Shown: positions 33,754 through 42,541 of the stretch, piece by piece
Layout of the letters: each line of letters starts with the position of its first letter
Position numbering within the stretch: the stretch's first letter is position 1
Assembly (NCBI GenBank): GCA_002280855.1
Contig: NCEU01000003.1
Coordinates: forward strand, 1-64,000
Source: Sphingomonadales bacterium 32-65-25
Lineage (GTDB): Bacteria; Pseudomonadota; Alphaproteobacteria; Sphingomonadales; Sphingomonadaceae
Length of the DNA: 64,000 nucleotides
Reading direction: 5' to 3'
The notes under the pieces: model-generated
What the model was told of the DNA's origin: nothing
The model's input: only the letters and a program-made list of their open reading frames with translations
Database searches by the model: none
Program-made: the position numbers and the translations under genes

Positions 33754-35304
33754 ATGACACGCTCAAGCAATATCCGCCTTCGCACGCTCCTCATGATCGG
33801 TTCGGCGCTCACGCTGGCTGCCTGCGATGGCGCCAAGAACATCGCATCGCCCGGCGAAGGCGCCATCGTGGTGCCGCCGCCCGCCCCGGCCCCGACGCCC
33901 GCCCCTACGCCGACCCCGACGCCGACGCCGACCGGCCCTGCCGATAGCTGCCCCACCGGCACCACCAACGTTGGCGTGATCAACAACCTGCGCAACTGCC
34001 AGATTTCCGGCACCATCACCGGCGGCCTCACGCTCGCCAACATCCGCGGCGTCGTCTACTCGCTGTCGGGCCGCGTCAATGTCGGTATCGATCTGGGCGC
34101 TGATCCGGGCGCGCCGGCCGCTGGCGGCCAGCAGGGCATTCTGACCGTCGATCCGGGTGTGGTCGTCTTCGGCTCCTCCGGCGCTGATGCGCTGGTGATC
34201 AACCGCGGTTCGCAGATCTTCGCTGAAGGCACCGCCACCCGCCCGATCATCTTCACCAGCCGTTCCAACATGGAAGGCGGCGTGAACGACAGCTCGATCG
34301 GCCAGTGGGGCGGCATCGTGCTGCTTGGCCGCGCGCCGATCCACACCTGCGTTGGCGCTGGCGCCACCCCGGGCACCGTGAATTGCCAATCGGCGATTGA
34401 AGGCCTCACGGGCGCCTTCTACGGCGGCGGCAGCCCGGCCGACAACTCGGGCCGCCTGGCCTATGTCCAGGTGCGTTACCCCGGCTTCGAAGTCAGCCCC
34501 GGCAACGAGCTGAACGGCATCACCTTCGGCGGCGTCGGCAGCGGCACCACCGCCAACTTCATCCAGGTCCACAACAGCTCGGACGATGGCATCGAATGGT
34601 TTGGTGGCCGCGTGAACCACAAGCGTATCGTGATCACCGGTGCCGACGATGACTCCATCGATACCGATCTCGGTTTCAAGGGCCTGATCCAGTATGCACT
34701 GGTCGTGCAGCGCAGCAACGGCGGTGACCGCGTGATCGAAGCCGAAACCTCTGGCAACGAAACCCGCAACCCGCGTTCCAACCCGCGCATTGCCAACTTC
34801 ACCTTCATCGGCAACCGGACGCCTGACAGCCTGCTGATCCGCGGCGGCACCGATTTCGGCCTGGTGAACGGCATCATCCGCAACACCACCACCACCGGCC
34901 TGTGCCTTGACATCGACGGCGCCCAGACCGTCGCTGCTGCCGATGCAGCGACCGACGAAGCCGGTGCGCCGATCGTCCGTTCGGTCATCTTCGGTTGCTC
35001 GGGCGCGGCCCGCGACGAAAGCGATGTGCCGCTGGCCAGCATCACGCCGATCATCACCGGCAACAACAACCTGCTGCCGCCGCAGACGCTGACCCTGACC
35101 GACATCTTCCTGCCGGGCAGCTTCGAAACCGCTGCGGTTGCCACCAACCCGCGCACGGCCCTCACCGGCACCGGCACGTTCTTCGATGAAACCACCTTTG
35201 TTGGCGCGTTCCGCAACGCTGCTGACACCTGGTATGCCGGCTGGACCTGCGGCGTTGGCACCGGTGCCACCGCCTGCACCGCAGCCCCCTCGCCGATCCA
35301 GTAA
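33754..35304 (+). CDS. Surface-lipoprotein candidate with right-handed beta-helix
   Basis: 516 residues. Signal peptide with lipobox LTLAAC; the residue after the lipidated Cys is Asp (CDGAKN). A Pro/Thr-rich tether (APTPAPTPTPTPTP) follows, then repeating strands such as GSQIFAEGTATRPIIFTS and GQWGGIVLLGRAPI, with Asn/Asp/Gly-rich turns, typical of parallel beta-helix proteins. Three Cys pairs may form disulfides. Asp at +2 blocks Lol sorting in E. coli and is also found in pullulanase, a T2SS-secreted lipoprotein. It resembles the idea of Caulobacter ElpS, a phosphate-starvation lipoprotein exported by T2SS, but I cannot align them. Ligand unknown. Paired with the receptor downstream. Confidence 0.75.
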   Translation: MTRSSNIRLRTLLMIGSALTLAACDGAKNIASPGEGAIVVPPPAPAPTPAPTPTPTPTPTGPADSCPTGTTNVGVINNLRNCQISGTITGGLTLANIRGVVYSLSGRVNVGIDLGADPGAPAAGGQQGILTVDPGVVVFGSSGADALVINRGSQIFAEGTATRPIIFTSRSNMEGGVNDSSIGQWGGIVLLGRAPIHTCVGAGATPGTVNCQSAIEGLTGAFYGGGSPADNSGRLAYVQVRYPGFEVSPGNELNGITFGGVGSGTTANFIQVHNSSDDGIEWFGGRVNHKRIVITGADDDSIDTDLGFKGLIQYALVVQRSNGGDRVIEAETSGNETRNPRSNPRIANFTFIGNRTPDSLLIRGGTDFGLVNGIIRNTTTTGLCLDIDGAQTVAAADAATDEAGAPIVRSVIFGCSGAARDESDVPLASITPIITGNNNLLPPQTLTLTDIFLPGSFETAAVATNPRTALTGTGTFFDETTFVGAFRNAADTWYAGWTCGVGTGATACTAAPSPIQ

Positions 35305-35320
35305 GCGCCGATCCAGTAAG
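35291..35320 (+). repeat. 15-bp tandem duplication across the lipoprotein stop
   Basis: CGCCGATCCAGTAAG occurs twice in direct succession (35291-35305, 35306-35320). The first copy carries the stop codon TAA (35302-35304). The second places another in-frame TAA 15 bases later. Confidence 0.9.
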
Positions 35321-35384
35321 GGCTGGGGCCGGCGGCGCGACCTTCGCAGCTGCCGGCCACCGCATTTCGACCGGGGACAAGATA

Positions 35385-38078
35385 ATGACCAACAAGCTGC
35401 CACTCCTGCTTTCGACCACCATGATGGTGGCGTTCGCTGCCCCTGCCTGGGCCCAACCGGCGACCCCGCCGGCGCCCGAACCGGCTCCGGCTGCCGAAGC
35501 GCCGCCGGAAGAAGAGCCAGTCGACATTTCGATCCCCGGCGGCGGCGGCAGCGAAATCGTCGTCATCGGCCGGCGCATCCCCAACACCGTGCGGTTGAGC
35601 CGCGAAGTGGTGTCGGTGCTGAGCCAGGCCGACATCGCGCGTTCGGGTGAAGGCGACATCGCCGGCGCCCTGAAGCGCGTCACCGGCCTGTCGGTGGTTG
35701 GCGGCAAATATGTCTATGTGCGCGGCCTGGGTGAACGCTACTCGCTGGCGCTGCTGAACGGCTTGCCGATCCCCTCGCCGGATCCGCTGCGCCGCGTGGT
35801 GCCGCTCGATCTGTTCCCGACCTCGGTGCTGGCTTCGTCGGTTGTGCAGAAAAGCTATTCGGCCAATTTCCCTGGCGAATTTGGCGGCGGCGTCATCAAC
35901 CTGACGACGCGGGCCGTGCCCAAGGAAGCCTTTTTCACGGTGGGCGGCAGCATTGGTGCCAACACCGCGACCACTGGCCAGCTCGGTTATGTCTATGCCG
36001 GTGGCCGCAAGGACTGGACCGGCTATGACGACGGCACCCGCCGTCTGCCCACCGGCATTCAGGCGAGCCAGGACGCCGGCAAGGCGTTGGCTGTGGGCGG
36101 CAATTTCTCGCTGCGCCAGTTGCAGGACATCACCGCGACCCTGGCCAATGCCGAAACCAATGTGATCTTCCGCAACGACAATATCCCGGTGAACTGGAGC
36201 GGCAACATGTCGGGCGGCCGCGCCTGGGACGTGGGTGACGCCCGCATCGGTTTTGTGTTCGCCGCCGGTCTGTCGAACGATTGGCAGACCAAGGCCGGCA
36301 AACAGCAGCTTTCCGGCGGCGCCGCGGTGGGCCAGGGCGGCACGCTGCAGCTCAACCCTGATCAGGATTTCGACTTTGCCGCCACGGAATTCCGTAGTGT
36401 TGTCAACGGCCTGTTCAGCATTGGTGCCGAATTCGGCGATCACAAGATCCGTTTCGCCAACGTCTATGTGAACGACACCATCAAGGAAGCCCGCATCCAG
36501 GTCGGCACCGACGACATCAACGTGGGTCGCGACGTGCTGTTGCAGCGCAACGCCACCGCGCAGTTCCGCCGCCAGCTGATCGACACGCAGTTCGTGGGCG
36601 AATTCAAGTTCGACGATCTCACCGTCGATCTGCGCGGCACCTATGCCAACTCCAAGCGCCTCGCCCCTTATGAGCGGTTCAACAACTATGCCTTCTCGGC
36701 GCAGTTCAATGATTATGTGAACGATCTGCGGTCGCCGGGCCAATCCAGCCTGGTCGCCTTCAGCCGCCTGAACGAAGACGTGTGGGGCGGCGGGCTCGAT
36801 CTTGGCTACAAGATCCGCGGCGGCCCGTTCCCGATCAAGCTCACCGCTGGCTATGCCTACAGCAAGGCCGATCGCGTGTCGGAACGTTTTGACTATCGCT
36901 ATCAGTCCAACGCGGCGCTGCCCGGTGCCGTCAGCCAGCAGCGCCCTGATTTCCTGCTGTCGGACTACAACGTCTATACCTACGGCATCATCCTCAACAC
37001 CATCTCCACCGTGTCGCCGCGCTATGAAGCCGATCTGACGGTGCACGCCGGTTATGGCCAGATCGAAATCGAGCCGACGGACGGCGTGCAGCTGGTGGCC
37101 GGCGTGCGCTATGAATCGGGCAAGCAGAACGTGACGCCGGTCGACGTGTTCAACGCCAACCCCGGTTCGGCCTTCAACACCCCCACCGATATCGACGAGG
37201 ATTACTGGCTGCCGGCGCTGACCGTCACCTGGAACTTCGCTGAAGACATGCAGCTGCGCTTTGCCGCGTCGAAGACCATTGCGCGTCCGCAGTTCCGCGA
37301 ACTGGCACCGCAGCCCTATTTCGACACCGAAAGCGATCGCCTCAGCTTCGGCAACCAGTTCCTGACCAATTCGCAGCTGATCAACGTCGAAGCCCGCTAT
37401 GAATGGTATTTCGGTCGTGACGAGCGGCTGGCTGTTGGCGGCTTCTTCAAGGATATCGATCAGCCGATCGATGCGATCGCCTTCGTGCAGGGCGGCACCT
37501 TCCAGACGACGTTTGCCAACGTGCCGAACGCCCGCCTGTATGGCGCCGAAATCGAAGCCCAGAAATATTTCGACCTGTCGGGCTGGGGTGATCTCTTTGC
37601 CACCCGCCGCTTCTTCATCTCGGCCAACTACACCTGGACCAACTCCGAACTGCGCGTGAAGGCGGGTGACACCACGCGCTTCCCGCTTTCGGGCGCCATC
37701 GTGCCGGCCACCGACATCTTCAAGAGCGGCCTGCCGCTCACCGGCCAGTCCGATCATGTCGCCAACCTGTCGTTCGGCTTCCAGGATGATGAAGGCCTGT
37801 CGGAACAGACCATCCTGCTGAACTATGCCAGCAACCGCGTGGCCTTCCGCGGCCCGTCGGGCCAGCCCGATCTGGTGGAAAAGCCCGGCATCCGCCTGGA
37901 TGTCGTGGTACGCCAGGGCATCAAGCTGTTCGGCAGCGATGTGGAAGTGAAGCTGGAAGGCCGCAACCTGACCAACACGCGTTATCAGGAATTCCAGCGC
38001 CTCAACGCCAGCCGCATCGACACCAACACCTATGTGCTGGGTCGCACCTTCCAGGCGAGCGTTTCCGCCAAGTTCTAA
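35385..38078 (+). CDS. TonB-dependent outer-membrane receptor
   Basis: 897 residues. Signal peptide ending at APAWAQ, a Pro/Glu-rich stretch with a possible TonB box (SEIVVIG), a plug domain (about 60-190, YVRGLGERYSLALLNGLPIP and GEFGGGVINLTTR) and a 22-strand barrel ending in the aromatic-terminal signature QASVSAKF. It imports a ligand across the outer membrane with TonB energy. No Fe-siderophore or B12 marker is nearby; its promoter is shared with the Pho-array lipoprotein gene, so a phosphorus-containing nutrient is a reasonable guess. 80 bases separate it from the lipoprotein gene. Confidence 0.92.
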   Translation: MTNKLPLLLSTTMMVAFAAPAWAQPATPPAPEPAPAAEAPPEEEPVDISIPGGGGSEIVVIGRRIPNTVRLSREVVSVLSQADIARSGEGDIAGALKRVTGLSVVGGKYVYVRGLGERYSLALLNGLPIPSPDPLRRVVPLDLFPTSVLASSVVQKSYSANFPGEFGGGVINLTTRAVPKEAFFTVGGSIGANTATTGQLGYVYAGGRKDWTGYDDGTRRLPTGIQASQDAGKALAVGGNFSLRQLQDITATLANAETNVIFRNDNIPVNWSGNMSGGRAWDVGDARIGFVFAAGLSNDWQTKAGKQQLSGGAAVGQGGTLQLNPDQDFDFAATEFRSVVNGLFSIGAEFGDHKIRFANVYVNDTIKEARIQVGTDDINVGRDVLLQRNATAQFRRQLIDTQFVGEFKFDDLTVDLRGTYANSKRLAPYERFNNYAFSAQFNDYVNDLRSPGQSSLVAFSRLNEDVWGGGLDLGYKIRGGPFPIKLTAGYAYSKADRVSERFDYRYQSNAALPGAVSQQRPDFLLSDYNVYTYGIILNTISTVSPRYEADLTVHAGYGQIEIEPTDGVQLVAGVRYESGKQNVTPVDVFNANPGSAFNTPTDIDEDYWLPALTVTWNFAEDMQLRFAASKTIARPQFRELAPQPYFDTESDRLSFGNQFLTNSQLINVEARYEWYFGRDERLAVGGFFKDIDQPIDAIAFVQGGTFQTTFANVPNARLYGAEIEAQKYFDLSGWGDLFATRRFFISANYTWTNSELRVKAGDTTRFPLSGAIVPATDIFKSGLPLTGQSDHVANLSFGFQDDEGLSEQTILLNYASNRVAFRGPSGQPDLVEKPGIRLDVVVRQGIKLFGSDVEVKLEGRNLTNTRYQEFQRLNASRIDTNTYVLGRTFQASVSAKF

Positions 38079-38096
38079 CTTGAGTCCCCTGAAACT

Positions 38097-38128
38097 GCCG
38101 CCGGCGCCCTATGCTCCGGCGGCTTTTT
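38097..38128 (+). terminator. Terminator after the TonB receptor
   Basis: GCCGCCGG (38097-38104) pairs with CCGGCGGC (38116-38123) around an 11-base loop and is followed by five T. It closes the lipoprotein/receptor unit. Confidence 0.85.
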
Positions 38129-38161
38129 CGTGTCAGGTCACGGCGGGGTAGCGGTCGTTTT

Positions 38162-38779
38162 TTAGATGACCGCCGGATGACGGCGGGGCTGATCGCGGAA
38201 CCAGGCCGTGATGATATATTTGGTGCCGGCCCGCACCGGCATGCCGGCATGCAGGGTGAAGGCGTTGGGCTGGCCATCCGGCAGGCGGTTGCACCAGGCC
38301 ACCAGCTTGCCGGTTTCGGGCTGGATGGTCTTGTTCAGATGCTGGAAGCGGGTGGCGCCGCCGGCCTTGGGCTCGTTGAGATAGACCATCATCGTCCAGG
38401 TGCGTTGGCCGCCATCAGCGGTGTGCGGAAAATAATCCAGGCCCGTCGGTTCAAAATAATCGGTGTGCATCTGGAACTGCTGGCCCACCGCATAACGCTG
38501 GCCCTGCAAGGCTTCGGCATGGGCGATGTTGAGCCCGGCATAATCGGCCAATTGTCGATAGACCCGGCCCACCAGCGGATCATTGGCCGGCAGATCGGCG
38601 GTTTCACTGGTGCGAAAGTCGCTGCCCGCACCATAGGCATCGGTAATGGTGGACGGCCGGCGATGCACATCGATCAGGCTGACCAGCCCGGCGCAATCCG
38701 CCGCCGGCAGGAAGCCCTTGCGGATAAACATTTCCACGCGCTTGTCGGGCACTTTCTGGGCGCCGGCGAACCGGGTCAT
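38162..38779 (-). CDS. 2-oxoglutarate/Fe(II) dioxygenase, prolyl-4-hydroxylase-like
   Basis: 205 residues. Iron ligands are in FQMHTDYFEP (His-x-Asp) and TLHAGMPVRAGTKYIITAW (distal His, then the Lys that binds 2-oxoglutarate). RTWTMMVYLNEPKAGGATRF is typical of the prolyl 4-hydroxylase alpha-subunit domain. It would hydroxylate a prolyl or related residue of an unknown target. ATG 38779 overlaps the prepilin peptidase stop (ATGA), so it is translated with it; an earlier start at 38797 is possible. Confidence 0.88.
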   Translation of the reverse strand: MTRFAGAQKVPDKRVEMFIRKGFLPAADCAGLVSLIDVHRRPSTITDAYGAGSDFRTSETADLPANDPLVGRVYRQLADYAGLNIAHAEALQGQRYAVGQQFQMHTDYFEPTGLDYFPHTADGGQRTWTMMVYLNEPKAGGATRFQHLNKTIQPETGKLVAWCNRLPDGQPNAFTLHAGMPVRAGTKYIITAWFRDQPRRHPAVI

Positions 38780-39522
38780 CGAACCATCTCCAGCCAATCA
38801 GGCCCCAGCCATAGCAGAACCAGCGCCACGCCCGCCAGCAGGGCACCGAACGGCAGCCGGGTGGTGGCATTCACATCCCGCTCGCGAAAATGATCCCAGC
38901 CAGCCAGCGCGAGGCCCAGGCCAGCCGCACCGCTGATCAGAAACGGCAGGCTCCACCCGCCCAGCAGCGCCCCCAGCCCGGCCAGCAGCTTGGGATCGCC
39001 GCCGCCCAGCCCGTCGCGCCCGCGCAGCCGCTTGTAGGCAAAGCCCACCAGCCATAGCCCGGCAAAGCCCAACCCTGCGCCCCACAGCCGCTGTTCCAGG
39101 GGCAGCCCCGGCAGCAGCAGCGCGAACGGGATCAGCGGCAGGGTGAGCGCGTCGGGCAGCCACTGGTGCTCGGCATCGAGGATCAGCAGCGCCAGCAGCC
39201 ACCAGCCAGCCAGTGCCAGCAACACTCCGTCCACCGATGGATAGCGCCACAGCAGCGCTGCCCCCACGGCGGCAGCGGCCAGTTCCACCTGCCAGTGCCG
39301 GGCCGATATGGCCTGCCCGCAGTGACGGCAGCGACCGCGCTGCACAAGGGCAGAGACCAGCGGCACCAGTTCCAGCGCCCCGAGCTTTGCCCCGCAGTGA
39401 TCGCAGCGCGAGCGGCCGAGGATGGTTTCACCCTGCGGCCAGCGCGCCGTCACCAGCGCGATGAAACTGCCCAGCAGCAGGCCGAGGCCGCCCCCGATCA
39501 GCGGCCACGCGACTGCCGGCAT
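38776..39522 (-). CDS. gspO: Prepilin peptidase / N-methyltransferase (GspO, PilD-like)
   Basis: 248 residues with 7-8 hydrophobic helices. The N-terminal half holds the zinc-binding Cys pairs (RCDHCG ... RCRHCG) of the methyltransferase domain. The peptidase aspartates are in LILDAEHQWLPDAL and GLGGGDPKLLAG (the GxGD motif). It would cleave and N-methylate the pseudopilins encoded at 27691-30321. It lies 4.4 kb away on the opposite strand in a different operon. Confidence 0.95.
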   Translation of the reverse strand: MPAVAWPLIGGGLGLLLGSFIALVTARWPQGETILGRSRCDHCGAKLGALELVPLVSALVQRGRCRHCGQAISARHWQVELAAAAVGAALLWRYPSVDGVLLALAGWWLLALLILDAEHQWLPDALTLPLIPFALLLPGLPLEQRLWGAGLGFAGLWLVGFAYKRLRGRDGLGGGDPKLLAGLGALLGGWSLPFLISGAAGLGLALAGWDHFRERDVNATTRLPFGALLAGVALVLLWLGPDWLEMVR

Positions 39523-40640
39523 CAGGGGATCAGGATCTGGCGAATGGCCTGCCCGCTGGCCAGCGCATCGAGCGCGTCATTGATCTCGGCCATCGGCCGC
39601 ACGCCGGAAAGCAGCCGCTCCACCGGCAGTCGCCCGGCCCGCCACAGCGCGATGTAGCGCGGAATGTCACGCGCCGGCACGGCTGAACCCATGTAGCTGC
39701 CGATGATGGTCTTGGCTTCCGCCACCAGGCTCACCGCCGGGATGGTGAAGGGGTCGGCTGGATTGGGCAGGCCAACAGTGACGATGCGGCCGCCGCGCGC
39801 CGCGGTGCGATAGGCTTCGGCCAGCACCTTGCCGCTGCCCACGCTTTCGATGGCGACGCGTGGGCTCCCATGCTTGGCAAAGGCCTGCGCCGCGTCTTCG
39901 GGCGCCACCGCCGCGCGCGCACCCAGTTCCAGTGCCAGCGCGCGCTTTTCCGGCACTGGATCAATGGCAATCACCGGTTCCGCGCCGGCGGCCACGGCAC
40001 CGAGCAGCGCGGCAAGGCCAACACCGCCCAGGCCCCACACGGCCACGCTCTCGCCGGGCCGCACCACGGCCGAATTGAACACCGCGCCCACGCCCGTCAG
40101 CACGGCACAACCGAACAGCGCGGCGATCTCGGCCGGAATATCATCGTCGATCACGACCAGGCTGCGCTCGTCGATCACCGCGTGGCTGGCAAAGGCCGAC
40201 AGGCCCAGATGATGGTGCACCGGGTGGCCGCAGTCCGACAGGCGAAAACCGCCGCCGAGCAATTCGCCCTTGCCGTTGGCCGCCGCGCCATTGCCGCATA
40301 GCCACGGCTCGCCGGACCAGCAGACGGTGCAATGGCCGCAGGCCGGGAGGAAGGCCATGACCACGCGCGTGCCCGGCTTCAGCCGCGCGCCCGGCCCGGC
40401 GGTTTCCACGCGCGCCACCGCTTCATGGCCCAGCGCCATCGGCAGCGGGCGCGGGCGATCGGCGTTCACCACCGAAAGATCGCTGTGGCACAGGCCGGCG
40501 GCTTCGATGCGGACCAGCACCTCGCCCGGCCCCGGCGGCGCCAGATCGAGCGTCTTCATCGTCAGCGGCTGGCTGGTCGCATAGGGCTGCGCCGCACCCA
40601 TGGCGGCAAGAACGGCGGCGGTCGTTTTGGTCATCGTCAC
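39522..40640 (-). CDS. Zinc-dependent alcohol dehydrogenase
   Basis: 372 residues. Catalytic zinc residues: GLCHSDLS (Cys), GHEAVARVE (His, Glu) and GCAVLTGVGAV (Cys); structural zinc Cys cluster CGHCTVCWSGEPWLC; Rossmann motif VWGLGGVGLAAL. It resembles class III / mycothiol-type or aryl-alcohol dehydrogenases that use NAD(P). The substrate is unknown. It overlaps both neighbours by one to four bases in the operon. Confidence 0.9.
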   Translation of the reverse strand: MTMTKTTAAVLAAMGAAQPYATSQPLTMKTLDLAPPGPGEVLVRIEAAGLCHSDLSVVNADRPRPLPMALGHEAVARVETAGPGARLKPGTRVVMAFLPACGHCTVCWSGEPWLCGNGAAANGKGELLGGGFRLSDCGHPVHHHLGLSAFASHAVIDERSLVVIDDDIPAEIAALFGCAVLTGVGAVFNSAVVRPGESVAVWGLGGVGLAALLGAVAAGAEPVIAIDPVPEKRALALELGARAAVAPEDAAQAFAKHGSPRVAIESVGSGKVLAEAYRTAARGGRIVTVGLPNPADPFTIPAVSLVAEAKTIIGSYMGSAVPARDIPRYIALWRAGRLPVERLLSGVRPMAEINDALDALASGQAIRQILIP

Positions 40641-41314
40641 ACCCTATCGGGCAAACGCGCCGCCGCCAACGTGGCGCGGGCCAGCGCCGCGGTGGAATCG
40701 ATCAGCGGCACGGCCACATCGGCCTGGGTCAGCAGCAGCGGCACTTCTGTGCAAGCCGCGATCACCACGTCCGCGCCTGCCGCCGCCAGTCGTGCCGCTT
40801 CGCTGGCCAGGCGCTCACGCACTGCATCGCTGCGGTCTCCGGCCTTGATTGCGTTAACGGCGGGCTGCACCACGGCCAGATCACCGGCCAGCACCGGCAC
40901 CGGGCTGGCACGTCCATAAAGATCAAGCGCCAGCGTCGCGCCAACGCCCAGCACACCGATGCAGCGCGGACGGTGCGCCATCGCCTCGGCGACGGCTGCA
41001 TCGATCATCGAGACAAACGGTGCAGCGGTAATCGCATCGGCCCAGCCGTGCGCGGCATTGCAGGGCATGGCCAGCACTTGCGCGCCCTGCGCCACCAGCG
41101 CAGCGCCCATCGCCGCCAGCGCCGGGCCGGGCGATGCCGCACCGGTGAGTGCCGCCGCATTGCGATCGGGCACATGCGGGTTGCTGTCCACCAGCACGCG
41201 CGGGTGATCGGTATCACTGGCGGCATTCACGCCCGCCACCAGCCGGCCCAGGAAATCAGCGGTGGCCGCCGGCCCCATGCCGCCGATCACGCCGATTGTC
41301 CGATAGTGGGTCAT
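40637..41314 (-). CDS. Aspartate/glutamate racemase family protein
   Basis: 225 residues. VIGGMGPAATADFLGRL at the N-terminus and the two catalytic Cys segments MPCNAAH and AACTEVPLLL are conserved in PLP-independent aspartate racemases. It would interconvert L- and D-Asp (or a related acid). The D-cysteine desulfhydrase gene precedes it with a four-base overlap, so D-amino acid metabolism is the likely theme. Confidence 0.9.
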   Translation of the reverse strand: MTHYRTIGVIGGMGPAATADFLGRLVAGVNAASDTDHPRVLVDSNPHVPDRNAAALTGAASPGPALAAMGAALVAQGAQVLAMPCNAAHGWADAITAAPFVSMIDAAVAEAMAHRPRCIGVLGVGATLALDLYGRASPVPVLAGDLAVVQPAVNAIKAGDRSDAVRERLASEAARLAAAGADVVIAACTEVPLLLTQADVAVPLIDSTAALARATLAAARLPDRV

Positions 41315-42318
41315 TGATTGAAGGCAGGATCGCGCAACACGCCGGCAAAGGCCGAGAGCGACGGCGAGCCGCCGGTGTGCAGGAACAGCACCCGCTCACC
41401 CTTGAAAGCGCCTTGCCGTGCCAGCGCGATCAGGCCGGCCATCGCCTTGCCGCTGTACACCGGGTCGAGCAAGATGCCCTCCTTCGCTGCCAGCAGCCGC
41501 ACCGCTTCCACCATTTCCGGCGTCGGCAGCGAGTAACCGGGGCCAACCCAATCGGCCAGCGCCACGATGTCTGCGGCCACCGGCTGCGGCGTGCCCATCA
41601 GGTCGGCGGTCGCCTGCGCCAGCTTCAGCACATTGGCTTCCTGTTCGGCGCGCGGCCGGCGCACGTTGATGCCGGTTACGGGGATACCGGCATTGAGCGC
41701 CACCAAGCCGGCGATCAGGCCCGAATGGGTGCCAGCACTGCCCGATGCGACCACGATGCGATCGAAGGCGATGCCTTCATCAAACGCTTGCGCCATGATT
41801 TCCTGCGCGCACGCGGCATAACCCAGCGCCCCCAGCGGCGACGAACCACCGCCGACGATGATATAGGGGTGCCCGCCCGCCGCCTTCACCGCGGCGGCTT
41901 CCACGGCCATTTCCTCGGCCAGATCGGCACCGGCCTTGACCATGCGCACCGATGCGGCACCCATCAGATCGAACAGCAGATTGTTGCCCAGTGCGTCGGG
42001 GCTGAAACTGCCCGCCACCCGCTCCTCGATCACCAGTCGGCAATCCAGGCCCTCCTTGGCGGCGGCGGCCAGCGTGAGCCGGCAATGGTTGGACTGCGGC
42101 GCACCCACGGTGATCAGCGTGTCGGCACCCTTGGCCAACGCATCAGCGATCAGGAACTCCAGCTTGCGCGTCTTGTTGCCGCCGCCGGCAAGGCCGAGCA
42201 GATCGTCACGCTTGATCCAGATCTCCGCGCCGCCAATGGCAGCCGAAAGCCGCGGCAGCGGCTCCAGCGGGGTGAAACCGGGGGTGTAACGGCGACGGGG
42301 GAAGCGGGCGAGGTTCAT
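41311..42318 (-). CDS. D-cysteine desulfhydrase / ACC-deaminase-like PLP enzyme
   Basis: 335 residues. PLP-Lys in GGGNKTRKLEFL, QSNHCRLTLAAA (phosphate-binding), VASGSAGTHSGL, and LLDPVYSGKAM at the C-terminus mark the D-cysteine desulfhydrase / ACC deaminase family. Most likely it breaks D-cysteine to pyruvate, H2S and ammonia. ATG 42316-42318 is chosen because homology begins there. It is the first gene of the five-gene minus-strand operon, and the tRNA-Phe element is inserted 62 bases upstream of its start. Confidence 0.88.
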   Translation of the reverse strand: MNLARFPRRRYTPGFTPLEPLPRLSAAIGGAEIWIKRDDLLGLAGGGNKTRKLEFLIADALAKGADTLITVGAPQSNHCRLTLAAAAKEGLDCRLVIEERVAGSFSPDALGNNLLFDLMGAASVRMVKAGADLAEEMAVEAAAVKAAGGHPYIIVGGGSSPLGALGYAACAQEIMAQAFDEGIAFDRIVVASGSAGTHSGLIAGLVALNAGIPVTGINVRRPRAEQEANVLKLAQATADLMGTPQPVAADIVALADWVGPGYSLPTPEMVEAVRLLAAKEGILLDPVYSGKAMAGLIALARQGAFKGERVLFLHTGGSPSLSAFAGVLRDPAFNQ

Positions 42319-42380
42319 GGTCGCAGCCCATGGCCGATGTTCCCCGCCATGGGAAGTCCTGATCTGCGAGCGTCGGTGAG

Positions 42381-42398
42381 AATGGTGCCCGGGGGCGG
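42381..42398. other. attL of the tRNA-Phe element
   Basis: AATGGTGCCCGGGGGCGG matches 48661-48678 exactly. It is the 3' end of tRNA-Phe on the minus strand, including the CCA. The flanking bases on both sides differ between the copies. Confidence 0.9.
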
Positions 42399-42435
42399 CA
42401 CCAACCCATTGAACAACAATGCTTTTCTTTGCCCA

Positions 42436-42536
42436 AATATCCACCTTTACCCTCTTGTAAAGCGCATCCCATTGCCCAACTATGCCTTACCTTGCCCGGC
42501 TATACCCAGCCGCAAAAGGTGGATAATTCGGTGGAT
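42436..42536. repeat. Left arm-site repeats of the element
   Basis: A 22-bp site at 42515-42536 (AAAGGTGGATAATT then CGGTGGAT) is repeated at 48584-48605 with one mismatch. A shorter inverted copy, AATATCCACCTTT, is at 42436-42448. They are likely integrase or excisionase binding sites. Confidence 0.6.
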
Positions 42537-42541
42537 GGAAA

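Noticed and set aside
34476..37757. Very long open frame on the minus strand over the lipoprotein and receptor genes
   Set aside because: It is antisense to two genes with signal peptides and family motifs. In GC-rich DNA a shadow frame of this length is common, and the translated His/Arg/Gly-rich sequence shows no domain.
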